A stretch of DNA of 47,436 nucleotides, taken from Candidatus Altarchaeum sp. (lineage in GTDB: Archaea; Altiarchaeota; Altiarchaeia; Altiarchaeales; Altiarchaeaceae). Below, one piece after another: positions 32,376 to 40,276 of this stretch. Below the pieces are notes generated by a model that saw nothing but the letters and a program-made list of their open reading frames with translations, was not told the origin of the DNA and searched no databases. The DNA lies in NCBI GenBank assembly GCA_018260615.1, contig JAGWDQ010000084.1, forward strand, positions 1-47,436, in the 5' to 3' direction. The position numbers were made by a program, and so were the translations under genes. Each line of letters starts with the position of its first letter. Within the stretch, counting starts at the first letter, position 1.

Positions 32376-32514
32376 GCCGAGCTTTTCTGTGCGGCGGCAT
32401 TTCGGTTTGATGCCGAGTAAAAGCACAGAAAATGCATAAAGGCGAGAACCGGGCGCCGATGAGGGGCGCTTTACAAGGTCAAACTACAATGGGAACCTTG
32501 CGTGAGTAAATACT
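32376..32514 (+). ncRNA. 139-nt structured RNA leader, copy 4
   Basis: Same element. Its unique changes are a G-to-T in the P3 loop (GATGAG) and an A-to-G in the P4 extension (GTGAG), which turns a U-A into a U-G pair. It ends 27 bases before a small dockerin gene. Confidence 0.75.
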
Positions 32515-32541
32515 CAAAAAAAATTGTGAAATTAAAAGAAA

Positions 32542-32922
32542 ATGACGATAAATAAAAACACATTATTTGCGTTAATAGCTACAGGAGTAATGGTGGGGGC
32601 TTTAGTGATGACTGGTGCAAATCCATCAAATGGTTCGTGCGATCCGTGCGGAAAATGTGGAAGTGCAACTTGTGAGTATTGGCCCGGATCCGGTGCTTGT
32701 TTTGGATATGGATATGTGGGTACGGGTTGTATCGGAGATGTGAACAACGATAAAAAGATAAATCATGAGGATCTTGTTTTACTTCAACAAGCTTATGGTT
32801 CTCATAAAGGTGACCCAAAATACAATCAGAATCCAAGGGCAGATCTAAATTGTGATGGCAAAGTGGACATAAGAGATTTGGTCTTGCTGGCAAAAAATTT
32901 CGGAAAAACCTGCTGCCCATAA
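32542..32922 (+). CDS. small secreted dockerin protein
   Basis: This 126-residue protein has a signal peptide (about 1-27), a short Gly/Cys-rich segment (CDPCGKCGSATCEYW) and a type I dockerin that makes up the second half: GDVNNDKKINHEDLVLLQQAYG and LNCDGKVDIRDLVLLAKNFG, both with the D-x-N/D-x-D/K calcium loop. There is no catalytic domain, so it is almost a bare dockerin. It could cap cohesin sites or carry a Cys-rich peptide to the surface. It is the last gene of the island and has its own RNA leader (copy 4). Confidence 0.88.
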   Translation: MTINKNTLFALIATGVMVGALVMTGANPSNGSCDPCGKCGSATCEYWPGSGACFGYGYVGTGCIGDVNNDKKINHEDLVLLQQAYGSHKGDPKYNQNPRADLNCDGKVDIRDLVLLAKNFGKTCCP

Positions 32923-33097
32923 GATAATGAAAAATTTTTCATAACGACATTCCGTGCATTCAATCAATTTTTTTATTTTTTCTTTATTTTAACATCGTTT
33001 AATCTTCTGTGGTTATAAATTATCTTTTACAAATTTTAGTATAGGAAAGTTCGTTTATTTTTAAATTCCACATAATAAATTTATTGAACTTTCAAAG

Positions 33098-33721
33098 TCA
33101 TTGACCAATTAACTCATTAATTTTCTTAACTACTTTTCCGGAATCAAAATAAAGTTCCGCTCCGAACTCATTCATTTCTTTATGGATTATATCTTTATCA
33201 AAATCCTTTGTATTCTTATTCAAATGTATTCTAACTCCCTTATTTTCTTTTACAAAGGCATTGATTGATTCATAGATAGATGCGTCAGGTTCCGGAAGTC
33301 CGTATAATCCGTTAAGAGTCATCAAAAATGCGTTTTTATGAATCTCTGTTGTATATGGGATGATTACGGAGACATCCTTTATACTTTGGATAAAGCCATC
33401 AATAATTTCTTTATCTTTATTGACACTCTCTTCAATCAATTTCCCTATGTTTTTCATTTGTTCAGATAATATATGACCATGCTCGCTGCGTTTCATCTGG
33501 TTTGCTTCTTCTTTAAGGGCAATAGATAATTCTAATCTTCTTTTAGATTTTTTTGTAAAAACACTCCACATTTCATGAAGAGATATTTCCGGTACGACTA
33601 ACTTTATTCTACCTGCCAATACAAGGTCAAATAGATATGCTACATTTTTATCCTGCTGGTATCCTAAATCAACCACAAAATTGGTCTCACCAATCAGATA
33701 AATAATCTGATTACTGTCCAC
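33098..33721 (-). CDS. PIN-like domain protein (toxin candidate)
   Basis: This 207-residue protein starts at GTG 33721. It has a PIN-like order of acidic motifs: GETNFVVDLG at the N-terminus, PEISLHEMWSVF, an elongated helical insert (about 60-115), PEPDASIYESINAF with a conserved acidic pair, and NKNTKDFD before the last strand. This arrangement is close to PIN proteins of the DUF4935 kind. The first Asp of the canonical PIN motif is not exact here (ETN), so activity is uncertain. Its start overlaps by 11 bases the end of a 54-residue ORF that is likely its antitoxin. Confidence 0.65.
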   Translation of the reverse strand: MDSNQIIYLIGETNFVVDLGYQQDKNVAYLFDLVLAGRIKLVVPEISLHEMWSVFTKKSKRRLELSIALKEEANQMKRSEHGHILSEQMKNIGKLIEESVNKDKEIIDGFIQSIKDVSVIIPYTTEIHKNAFLMTLNGLYGLPEPDASIYESINAFVKENKGVRIHLNKNTKDFDKDIIHKEMNEFGAELYFDSGKVVKKINELIGQ

Positions 33722-33875
33722 TTTCAGTTATTTTTATACCTTTTTTAAAATCCTCGGGAGTTAGGGTCGTTTTTTCCAATACACCAATTATCCTGTGTTT
33801 TATTTTATTTATTTCGCTTTCTGTTAGTTTTTTATGTTGTTTTTCGCTTTCCTCTTTTGTAAGTTTTTTTTCCAT
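33711..33875 (-). CDS. small antitoxin candidate, 54 residues
   Basis: ATG at 33875 opens a 54-codon frame ending TAA at 33711. The product is Lys/Glu-rich and helical (MEKKLTKEESEKQHKKL, then ESEINKIKHRIIGVLEKT, LTPEDFKKGIKITE). Its end overlaps the GTG start of the PIN-like gene by 11 bases in another frame. That coupling and size fit an antitoxin placed before its toxin. No DNA-binding motif can be shown. Confidence 0.6.
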   Translation of the reverse strand: MEKKLTKEESEKQHKKLTESEINKIKHRIIGVLEKTTLTPEDFKKGIKITESGQ

Positions 33876-34139
33876 TTTTTTAAATTAAATAATACCTCTT
33901 CCATTCATTTTATAACAAATTTTTAAATTTATTTTTAAATTTAGATTTAAAATATTAAAATAGAGATATAATTAATTTTATATAATTAATTTTTAATAAA
34001 TTATCTTTGAATAACGAGCAATTCAAAATAAAACTATTAAAAAATTATACCCTAAATTAAAAAATTGATATCGTTTAATCTTCTGTAATTATAAATTATC
34101 TTTTAATACAAATTTTTAAATTGTAATTTATAACAATTG
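33876..34139. other. A+T-rich divergent spacer with repeated promoter-like block
   Basis: There is no gene in this 264-base stretch. Bases 34070-34117 (ATCGTTTAATCTTCTGT and ATAAATTATCTTTTA) repeat 32994-33037. The TATAAATTA-type core could be the TATA box for the TBP-like gene that starts at 34140. The other copy lies after the dockerin island, where its role is unclear. Confidence 0.5.
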
Positions 34140-35090
34140 ATGACTATGAAGAAAGCGTATTCTAAAAGGAAAAAGAAACAAAATAAACCAAAGCAAAAGC
34201 ATGTAATCTGCAAATATCTGTTTGACTGGGACGATGTTCCCGGAAAAGATGACAAGAAATTAAAGGACTTTTTGAAAGAGAGATTTTATATCAGCTGGGT
34301 TAAAAATGCGAAAATAGAAAAAAGCAAAAAAAATGGCGAAGAAGTAATTTCCGTAGTTTCTGCCGTTGATTCTCAAAAATTTGTCAACCTGCGATATAAA
34401 AAAGATGAATATAAAGTGACACTTAAGACAGACAAAAACTTATGCGATGAATTGATAGTCAGGAAAGAGGATAATTTATTAAAAATTTACTGCGAGTTGA
34501 TAACCATAGAAAATATACTTGCTTCAATTAAATTAAATTTAGAAGACACCGAATCGGATTATATTGAAACATGCGAATCATCTTCAAAAAAACTGAATTT
34601 GAAAAGAATCATGGAGTGCAAAGATTCCGGCTTCATTTACGATAAATGCAGATTTCCGTGTTTAGTATACAGAATTAAAAATCCCGAACTGGCGATGCTG
34701 GTATTTAATTCCGGAAATATTATTTGCACGGGTGCTAAAAAGGAAGAAGATGTCTATCGGGCAAAAGATATATTGTTCGGGAAGTTTGAGAGCATTGGCA
34801 TTCATTTAAACTGGGAATCATCGAAGGTGCATGTTCAAAATATAGTTGCTTCAGCGATGTTTTATTCCATGATAGATCTGGACATTTTGGCGGACTGCGA
34901 AAATACGGGATACGAGCCGGAGATATTTTCCGGACTTACTTACAAACTCAAAGACCCGAAAACGGCTATGCTTATATTCAGATCGGGAAAGATTGTTATT
35001 ACGGGAGCGGGTAGCACGGAAGCGGCAATTATGGCGGCAGAAAAGACAAAAAAATTAATAATGGATGCAAATGCCATAATAGTTGAATGA
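34140..35090 (+). CDS. TATA-binding protein with extra N-terminal domain
   Basis: This 316-residue protein has a C-terminal TBP saddle (from about residue 125). Repeat 1 starts IENILAS and has RFPCLVYRIK, AMLVFNSGNIICTGAK. Repeat 2 starts VQNIVASAMF and has PEIFSGLTYKLKDP, AMLIFRSGKIVITGAG. All four positions of the DNA-kinking phenylalanines carry Phe (FPCL, VFNS, FSGL, IFRS). Repeat 1 carries an insertion (about 139-160). Ahead of it are a Lys-rich start and a domain of about 95 residues (KYLFDWDDVPGKDDKKL, WVKNAKIEKSK, KVTLKTDKNL) absent from normal 180-200-residue TBPs. From memory that domain also occurs in other archaeal proteins. It may be a specialised second TBP. Confidence 0.85.
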   Translation: MTMKKAYSKRKKKQNKPKQKHVICKYLFDWDDVPGKDDKKLKDFLKERFYISWVKNAKIEKSKKNGEEVISVVSAVDSQKFVNLRYKKDEYKVTLKTDKNLCDELIVRKEDNLLKIYCELITIENILASIKLNLEDTESDYIETCESSSKKLNLKRIMECKDSGFIYDKCRFPCLVYRIKNPELAMLVFNSGNIICTGAKKEEDVYRAKDILFGKFESIGIHLNWESSKVHVQNIVASAMFYSMIDLDILADCENTGYEPEIFSGLTYKLKDPKTAMLIFRSGKIVITGAGSTEAAIMAAEKTKKLIMDANAIIVE

Positions 35091-35102
35091 TTGGTTTATT
35101 TT

Positions 35103-35120
35103 GTAACTATTCATCCATCC
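35103..35120. repeat. solo half of MITE-like terminal repeat
   Basis: GTAACTATTCATCCATCC resembles the ends of the 16645 and 46814 elements. There is no matching right end nearby. Confidence 0.55.
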
Positions 35121-35195
35121 AAAATTAGAAATGAAATTTAAATCAAAGAAATTTTAATTATAGCACATAAAACTTTAAATGTCTAAAACTTGGAG

Positions 35196-35873
35196 ATGAA
35201 TACAAAATATCTGACCGAAGAAAGAAAATACCGGGAAATTTTAAATTTAAATCCGTTTAATGCAGATGCACATTATAATTTTGGAAATGTGTTGTTTGCG
35301 GAAGAAAAATTTGAAGAAGCGGAAAAGGCATACGCAGAAGCAATAAGAATCAATCCGAAATTTGCAGATGCCCACAATGCTATGGGAAAATTATTGCAGA
35401 CCTATGCCGAAAAGCCGAGAGTGAAATATCTCACCGAATGGAATTCGGAAATCATACTTCCCGATCCGAAAAAATTTTCAGAAGCGGAAAAAGAGTACCG
35501 AAAAGCGATAGAAATAGAGCCGTGTTATGTTGAAGGTCATAATAATCTGGCAAATTTGCTTTTTAAATTAGGACGGCTGGAAGAAGCAAAGAAGGAATAT
35601 GAAGAAATTTTAAAAATTTTGCCAAATTTTGCCGAGGCACATTTTAATCTGGGATTTATATTGTTTAATAAGGGAAATTTTGCCGAAGCAGAGAGCGAAT
35701 ACAGAAAAGCGATATCAATAGAGGAAAATTTTGCAGAGGCGTATGAAATGTTAGGTGCTGTTTTACTTAAAACCAAAAAGACGGGAGAGGGATTAAGATG
35801 TTTTGACAGAGCGGTTTTCTTAAAGCCGGAATTAAGGGAAGAAATTGAGGAAATTAAGAGAGGGATGATGTAA
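35196..35873 (+). CDS. TPR repeat protein
   Basis: This 225-residue protein consists almost wholly of tetratricopeptide repeats: NADAHYNFGNVLFAEEKFEEAEKAY-type units recur at about 34-residue spacing (ADAHNAMGKLL, VEGHNNLANLLFKLGRLEEA, AEAHFNLGFILFNKGNFAEA, AEAYEMLGAVLLKT). One inter-repeat insertion of about 18 residues occurs near residue 72 (KPRVKYLTEWNSEI). The start is placed at ATG 35196; a TTG two codons earlier is possible. There is no signal peptide, so it is cytoplasmic. The role is presumably scaffolding; the partner is unknown. Confidence 0.88.
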   Translation: MNTKYLTEERKYREILNLNPFNADAHYNFGNVLFAEEKFEEAEKAYAEAIRINPKFADAHNAMGKLLQTYAEKPRVKYLTEWNSEIILPDPKKFSEAEKEYRKAIEIEPCYVEGHNNLANLLFKLGRLEEAKKEYEEILKILPNFAEAHFNLGFILFNKGNFAEAESEYRKAISIEENFAEAYEMLGAVLLKTKKTGEGLRCFDRAVFLKPELREEIEEIKRGMM

Positions 35874-35933
35874 ATTTAATTTAAATTGGAAACAAACATA
35901 ATTTATTAAAATTTAAAAATTTAAAAAAGCAAA

Positions 35934-36992
35934 ATGTCAAACAAATATATTGTTCCGATAGGGGTCTTAATTGCAGCAGTCCTGATAAGTGTGGGGGGAT
36001 TTTTAATTTTAAATCCGTATCAGCCGGGTTCACCTGATAATGCACCGGATAATGATTCGTATGTTGAACCTTCGGAAGGTGAAGCACATTCATTTATGCC
36101 GGAATTAAAGGTAACAGAAGATGCATCAAAACAGAATGCCGATGTTCCGCTCAAGGTTGGAAAAAAGTATGAATACAAAACAACAATGCAAAATACTTAT
36201 GAAGATATGGAGTGCAAGACAAAAGAAAGCGAAGAAGAGTATTACAGAAGAATGCAGATGTATTATAGCGGGATGGATGAAAAGGGCAATAATAATTTAA
36301 CACAACCCGAACTTCCGCCGGGATGCGAACGCAAGAATAAGACAACTACAACAAGTAGCACAACAGAATACAATGTTGAAAAGACAGAAAGGGCTGAAGG
36401 AAAGGATTGTTATGTTGTTAGCGTAAAGCCAAAACAGGATATGGAAGAAATAAAAAAGAGCATAAGAGAATATAAGAGTGATGCAAGTGAAGAAGAAATT
36501 GAGAAAATGGCAGAACAACAGAAAGCGATGGCGGAACAGCAAACGACAACATATTATTACGACAAAGAAAACGGGAAGATAATTAAAATTGTGATGAAAA
36601 TGGGAAATACCGAAATGACCTATACGGAGGATTTGGCAAATGTTATGTCAACTATGATGGGGATGTATATGGGATTTCCTGTGCTCAGCCAGTGGATGCT
36701 CGCATTAGATGAAAATTTCAGATGGATTCAGACCATAGAAGAAAAAGGAGGGGAGAAACACAAAGCAGAAATAGAGTATAAATTTGTTGAAACTGAAAAG
36801 GCAAACAACAGGGAATGTTTTAAGGTTGAAATAACACTCAAAGATAAATCGTCTGTAAAATCAGAAGGGTATAGTTCAATGGATATGAAAACGATTGTCT
36901 GGATAGATAAAGAAAAAAGAATTTTGGTTAAATCACAGACAAAAGCAGAAGGTCTAATGACTTCTGAAACAAATTTAATTCCCGAAAGTTAG
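35934..36992 (+). CDS. membrane-anchored surface protein, tandem paralogue 1
   Basis: This 352-residue protein is the first of three tandem paralogues. MSNKYIVPIGVLIAAVLISV gives an N-terminal membrane anchor; there is no lipobox Cys, so it stays tethered. The outside part has a repeated plan: VPLKVGKKYEYKT, a charged linker with Cys pairs, TYYYDKENGKIIKIVMKMGNTEMTYTEDL, a conserved LSQWMLALDENFRWIQT and a final IVWIDKEKRILVKSQ strand. I know no named family for it. The plan resembles a beta-sandwich used in archaeal lipoprotein-like proteins. Function is unknown. Confidence 0.8.
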   Translation: MSNKYIVPIGVLIAAVLISVGGFLILNPYQPGSPDNAPDNDSYVEPSEGEAHSFMPELKVTEDASKQNADVPLKVGKKYEYKTTMQNTYEDMECKTKESEEEYYRRMQMYYSGMDEKGNNNLTQPELPPGCERKNKTTTTSSTTEYNVEKTERAEGKDCYVVSVKPKQDMEEIKKSIREYKSDASEEEIEKMAEQQKAMAEQQTTTYYYDKENGKIIKIVMKMGNTEMTYTEDLANVMSTMMGMYMGFPVLSQWMLALDENFRWIQTIEEKGGEKHKAEIEYKFVETEKANNRECFKVEITLKDKSSVKSEGYSSMDMKTIVWIDKEKRILVKSQTKAEGLMTSETNLIPES

Positions 36993-37030
36993 GACTAAAC
37001 TTTTGATAAAAATTTAAAAAAATTTATAAA

Positions 37031-38035
37031 ATGTCAAACAAATATATTGTTTCGACAGGGGTTTTAATAGTAACAATATTAATAATTGTTGGTGGTTTTT
37101 TAATCTTTTCTCCTTTATATCAAGGCGAAGATGATAAAAGAAATATTAGCAATAATGACTCTTATTTTGAACCGGTAGTAAGCAACGCACATCTGCCAGC
37201 ACTTGTAGTGACAGAAGCGGAATTAAAGCCGAATGCAAAAGTTCCGTTTGCTGTTGGAAAGAAATATGAATATAAAACCATAGCACAAGCATCATTCGGA
37301 GTGGCTGATTGTAAAGAACCTCAGGAAATTAATGGACATTTAGAAATTGTTGAATCAACTGCTATTTATACGAATATGGATGGAAGTGAAAAATTACCTG
37401 AGGGTTGTGTAATGAAGAATATGACCTCCACACAAAAGGCCAATGTAGAGTTTTATGTTAAAGGAATAGAAAGAGTTGAAAATGAGGATTGTTATGTTGT
37501 TTCTGCTAAAATAGAACAAGAAACTCCTGCAGGACAAGATACATCAGAAAAGGGAAATATGAAATCTTATGACATATCAAGTGGAATGATGGAGCAACAA
37601 AATATGACTTATTATTACAATAAAGAAACAGGAAAGATGATGAAAATTGTAATAAAAAATAGAAATACTGAGACAACCTATACAAAGGACTTGGCAAATG
37701 CTATGCTAACTACGCAAGGTGGGAATATGCCATTCTTAGTGTTCAGTCAATGGATGCTCTCATTAGATGAGAATTTTAACTGGATTCAAACAAAAGAAGA
37801 TAAAGAGTGGGGGCATAAAGCTAAAATAGAATACAAAGTGGTCGGTGTTGAAAAAATAAACAATAAGGACTGCTTTAAGGTTGAGATAATGACCAAAGAT
37901 AAATCCTATTTGAATATAACAACAGAAACAAAAATGACGATTTGGGTAGATAAAGAAAAAAGAATTTTGGTTAAGGCAGACGAAAGAGAAGAAGGTAGTG
38001 TGACCGCAGAAACAAATTTAATTTCCGAAAGTTAG
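37031..38035 (+). CDS. membrane-anchored surface protein, tandem paralogue 2
   Basis: This 334-residue protein shares the leader MSNKYIVSTGVLIVTILIIV and the same landmarks as paralogue 1 (VPFAVGKKYEYKT, TYYYNKETGKMMKIVIKNRN, FSQWMLSLDENFNWIQT, IWVDKEKRILVKAD). It has diverged most in the middle acidic linker. The 38-base spacers before this gene and before the next are nearly identical (ACTAAACTTTTGATAAAAAT), which shows that the cluster grew by whole-gene duplication. Function is unknown. Confidence 0.8.
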   Translation: MSNKYIVSTGVLIVTILIIVGGFLIFSPLYQGEDDKRNISNNDSYFEPVVSNAHLPALVVTEAELKPNAKVPFAVGKKYEYKTIAQASFGVADCKEPQEINGHLEIVESTAIYTNMDGSEKLPEGCVMKNMTSTQKANVEFYVKGIERVENEDCYVVSAKIEQETPAGQDTSEKGNMKSYDISSGMMEQQNMTYYYNKETGKMMKIVIKNRNTETTYTKDLANAMLTTQGGNMPFLVFSQWMLSLDENFNWIQTKEDKEWGHKAKIEYKVVGVEKINNKDCFKVEIMTKDKSYLNITTETKMTIWVDKEKRILVKADEREEGSVTAETNLISES

Positions 38036-38073
38036 GACTAAACTTTTGATAAAAATTTATAAAAATTTAAAAA

Positions 38074-39099
38074 ATGTCAAACAAATATATTGTTCCGATG
38101 GGAATATTGGTTGCGGCAATTTTGATAAGTGTAGGAGGATTTTTAATTTTTAATCCACACACCACTACAACACCTTCTGAACCGGATAATGAATGTTATA
38201 TTGAAGAAACACAAAATTTTATTCCCGATGTTAAAATTCAGCAGGGAGAACTTAAAAGAAATGCCGATTTGCAATTAAAGATTGGCAACAGATACAGATA
38301 TGAATATAATATAGCATATCCTTTAAACCTGACGTCTGCTCTCGTCGGAGGAAGCAACGGAACATCGGGAAAGACCCAAAATACAGTTATGAAAATGTCC
38401 GGAAGCGTGGATATTGTGGTTGACAGGAAAGAAAGATATAATAAAAGTGATGTTTATGTTTTGAAATACACATCAACAATGAAATTTGAAAATATGGAAG
38501 AATTGATGATGGCGGATAAAAATGGGAAGGCAATGACACAGCAGGAAATGCAGCAGATGAATATGTTCAAAGAAGGAATAAATACAAGCGGAGAAACGTG
38601 GATAAATAATGACGGAAAAACAGTAAAAACAATAACAAAAATGTTCGGAATGGAGATGACAATAGAAGGCGAAAAGGCAGAAGGCGGCGGTACGATGGGT
38701 GGAGTTAGCCCAAGCATGATGATTCAACCGTGGATGCTCGCATTGAATGAAAATTTTGAATGGACTAAAAACACAACTATGGATATGAGCGGCTTTAAAA
38801 GCACAAGCAGCGAAACTATGGATATGAGCGGCTTTAAAAGCACAAGCAGCGAAAGATATAAAGTTGTCGGTGTGGAAGAAATTGATACAAAAAACGGAAA
38901 GAAAAAGTGTTATAAAGTAGAGCAGGAATCTGCAAGCAGTATGGATATGTCAGGAAAATCCGGAGGTACTACTAATACCAAAATTTCAGCAAGAAGTATT
39001 TTATGGATTGATTATAATAACCGAATATTAGTCAAAACAGAAGAATGGATGGAAAATTTAAAAATCGGAAGTGTTGAGTTAGTTGATGAAAAAATTTAA
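38074..39099 (+). CDS. membrane-anchored surface protein, tandem paralogue 3
   Basis: This 341-residue protein is the most distant of the three. The anchor MSNKYIVPMGILVAAILISV and the final ILWIDYNNRILVKTEEW strand are kept, but the cysteines in the middle are lost and the middle is Met/Ser/Thr-rich. It contains a perfect in-frame duplication of TMDMSGFKSTSSE (two 36-39-base units at about 38777-38854). Conserved WMLALNENFEWTKN marks the family core. Function is unknown. The spread of divergence suggests different ligands or partners. Confidence 0.78.
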   Translation: MSNKYIVPMGILVAAILISVGGFLIFNPHTTTTPSEPDNECYIEETQNFIPDVKIQQGELKRNADLQLKIGNRYRYEYNIAYPLNLTSALVGGSNGTSGKTQNTVMKMSGSVDIVVDRKERYNKSDVYVLKYTSTMKFENMEELMMADKNGKAMTQQEMQQMNMFKEGINTSGETWINNDGKTVKTITKMFGMEMTIEGEKAEGGGTMGGVSPSMMIQPWMLALNENFEWTKNTTMDMSGFKSTSSETMDMSGFKSTSSERYKVVGVEEIDTKNGKKKCYKVEQESASSMDMSGKSGGTTNTKISARSILWIDYNNRILVKTEEWMENLKIGSVELVDEKI

Positions 39100-39121
39100 A
39101 ACCTAAATTTAAAATGTCGGA

Positions 39122-39607
39122 ATGCCTTTAACTCCTTTTCATATCGGTATTGGACTTGCATTGGGAATGCTGTTGTTCAGATATATAAATTTACCGGCAG
39201 TTTTGCTTGCGGGCGTTATTGTTGACATTGAGCCGATATATTGCATGTTTATCGGAAATTGCCAGTTGCACGGATTTAGCCATACATTTATCGGAGGGAC
39301 TTTATTTGCAATTGCTGTTATTATTATAATTGTTGCATTGCGGACACATCTGAGCAAAATTTCAAAAATTTTTAGGGTTGAGCAGGATTATTCGTTAAAA
39401 TCAATCGTTCTTGCATCATTTGTTGGAGTTTACGCTCATTTGGTGCTGGACTCATTTATGCACGGCGATATGAATCCGTTCTGGCCGATAGAAGGAAATC
39501 CTTTATTGGGAATGATAAGTAATTCGTTATGTCTTGATTTATGTATTGCCGGATTTTTTGCCGGAATAGCAATTTACATATTTCACCTATTAAAGAATAA
39601 AAAATGA
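39122..39607 (+). CDS. YdjM-like membrane protein
   Basis: This 161-residue protein has four hydrophobic segments and the His/Asp pattern of the YdjM/LexA-binding membrane metal-hydrolase-like family: MPLTPFHIGIGLALG at the start, VIVDIEPIYCMF, LHGFSHTFIGG and VYAHLVLDSFMHGDMNPFWPI. The conserved His and Asp residues could bind a metal at the membrane face. It starts 22 bases after the third paralogue and may be cotranscribed. Enzyme activity of the family is not well established. Confidence 0.82.
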   Translation: MPLTPFHIGIGLALGMLLFRYINLPAVLLAGVIVDIEPIYCMFIGNCQLHGFSHTFIGGTLFAIAVIIIIVALRTHLSKISKIFRVEQDYSLKSIVLASFVGVYAHLVLDSFMHGDMNPFWPIEGNPLLGMISNSLCLDLCIAGFFAGIAIYIFHLLKNKK

Positions 39608-39637
39608 AAATTTAAACTTGAAATTTTAAATTTAAAT

Positions 39638-39678
39638 CACCTCACTTCGTTCGGAGATTTCAAAAACATCGTTTTTAA
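39638..39678 (+). repeat. tail-plus-hairpin element before nucleotidyltransferase gene
   Basis: The tail CACCTCACTTCGTTCGGAGA is followed by the hairpin AAAAAC/GTTTTT. It abuts the start codon of the next gene, so its hairpin would be in the mRNA leader or promoter. Confidence 0.65.
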
Positions 39679-39679
39679 A

Positions 39680-40273
39680 ATGGACATCTTATTTCCCGGA
39701 AGGTTTAGCATTTTAACAAAAGTTCACGAAGGCGTAATCAGGCACATATCAGATAAGTATGTTGCTGACGAAGGAAAATTGTATATTGGCTTACGAATAA
39801 TTATTGATGAAAACTGGACAAATTACGACAATCCTTTTACTTATGACGAAAGAAAAGAAATGTTCAATATTGTTTTTGGCAAAGAGATTGCAAACGGAAA
39901 ATTTTGTGTTGTTCCAATTAGTTATAATCCTTTATCTTTACATCAGGATATAAACAAACATTGCGAAGGTAAAGTTACCATATATACACGGGAGAAAACA
40001 TGGGCAGTATGCTGTAAAATTTTGGGCGTTCCGACAATATATGAAAACAGGGAGGGATTTTCAGCAACAAATATAAAGGAAAAAATTTATGAAATTTTAA
40101 AAAAACAAAACAAATTGCCTGTGTCTATAGATGGAATTGATGACAAAATATTAAATTTTATGAATAATGAACAAATACTAAATCGCCTGAAAAATTTTGC
40201 CGCTCATCCTGATAAAAACAAAGATAAATTTGGAATAAATTACAGATTAAGAAAAATTTTCCTGTTTAAATAA
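39680..40273 (+). CDS. cytidylyltransferase-fold protein (NMNAT-like)
   Basis: This 197-residue protein has a nucleotidyltransferase-like start (FPGRFSILTKVHEGVIRHI, cf. GRFQPFHxGH of NMN adenylyltransferases), LYIGLRIIIDENW, NPFTYDERKEMFNIVFG and a late FSATNIKEKIYEIL (cf. ISGTxIR). In relatives the N-terminal His pair binds the triphosphate. Here only one of the two His is evident (VHEG), so the substrate is uncertain. The C-terminal 55 residues are a helical extension. It sits three bases before the MoaA-like gene, likely in an operon. Confidence 0.72.
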   Translation: MDILFPGRFSILTKVHEGVIRHISDKYVADEGKLYIGLRIIIDENWTNYDNPFTYDERKEMFNIVFGKEIANGKFCVVPISYNPLSLHQDINKHCEGKVTIYTREKTWAVCCKILGVPTIYENREGFSATNIKEKIYEILKKQNKLPVSIDGIDDKILNFMNNEQILNRLKNFAAHPDKNKDKFGINYRLRKIFLFK

Positions 40274-40276
40274 AAA

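Noticed and set aside
25878..32514. The four RNA-like blocks as copies of an insertion element
   Set aside because: No terminal inverted repeats or target duplications are visible, and the orientation and distance to genes are constant; still not fully excluded.
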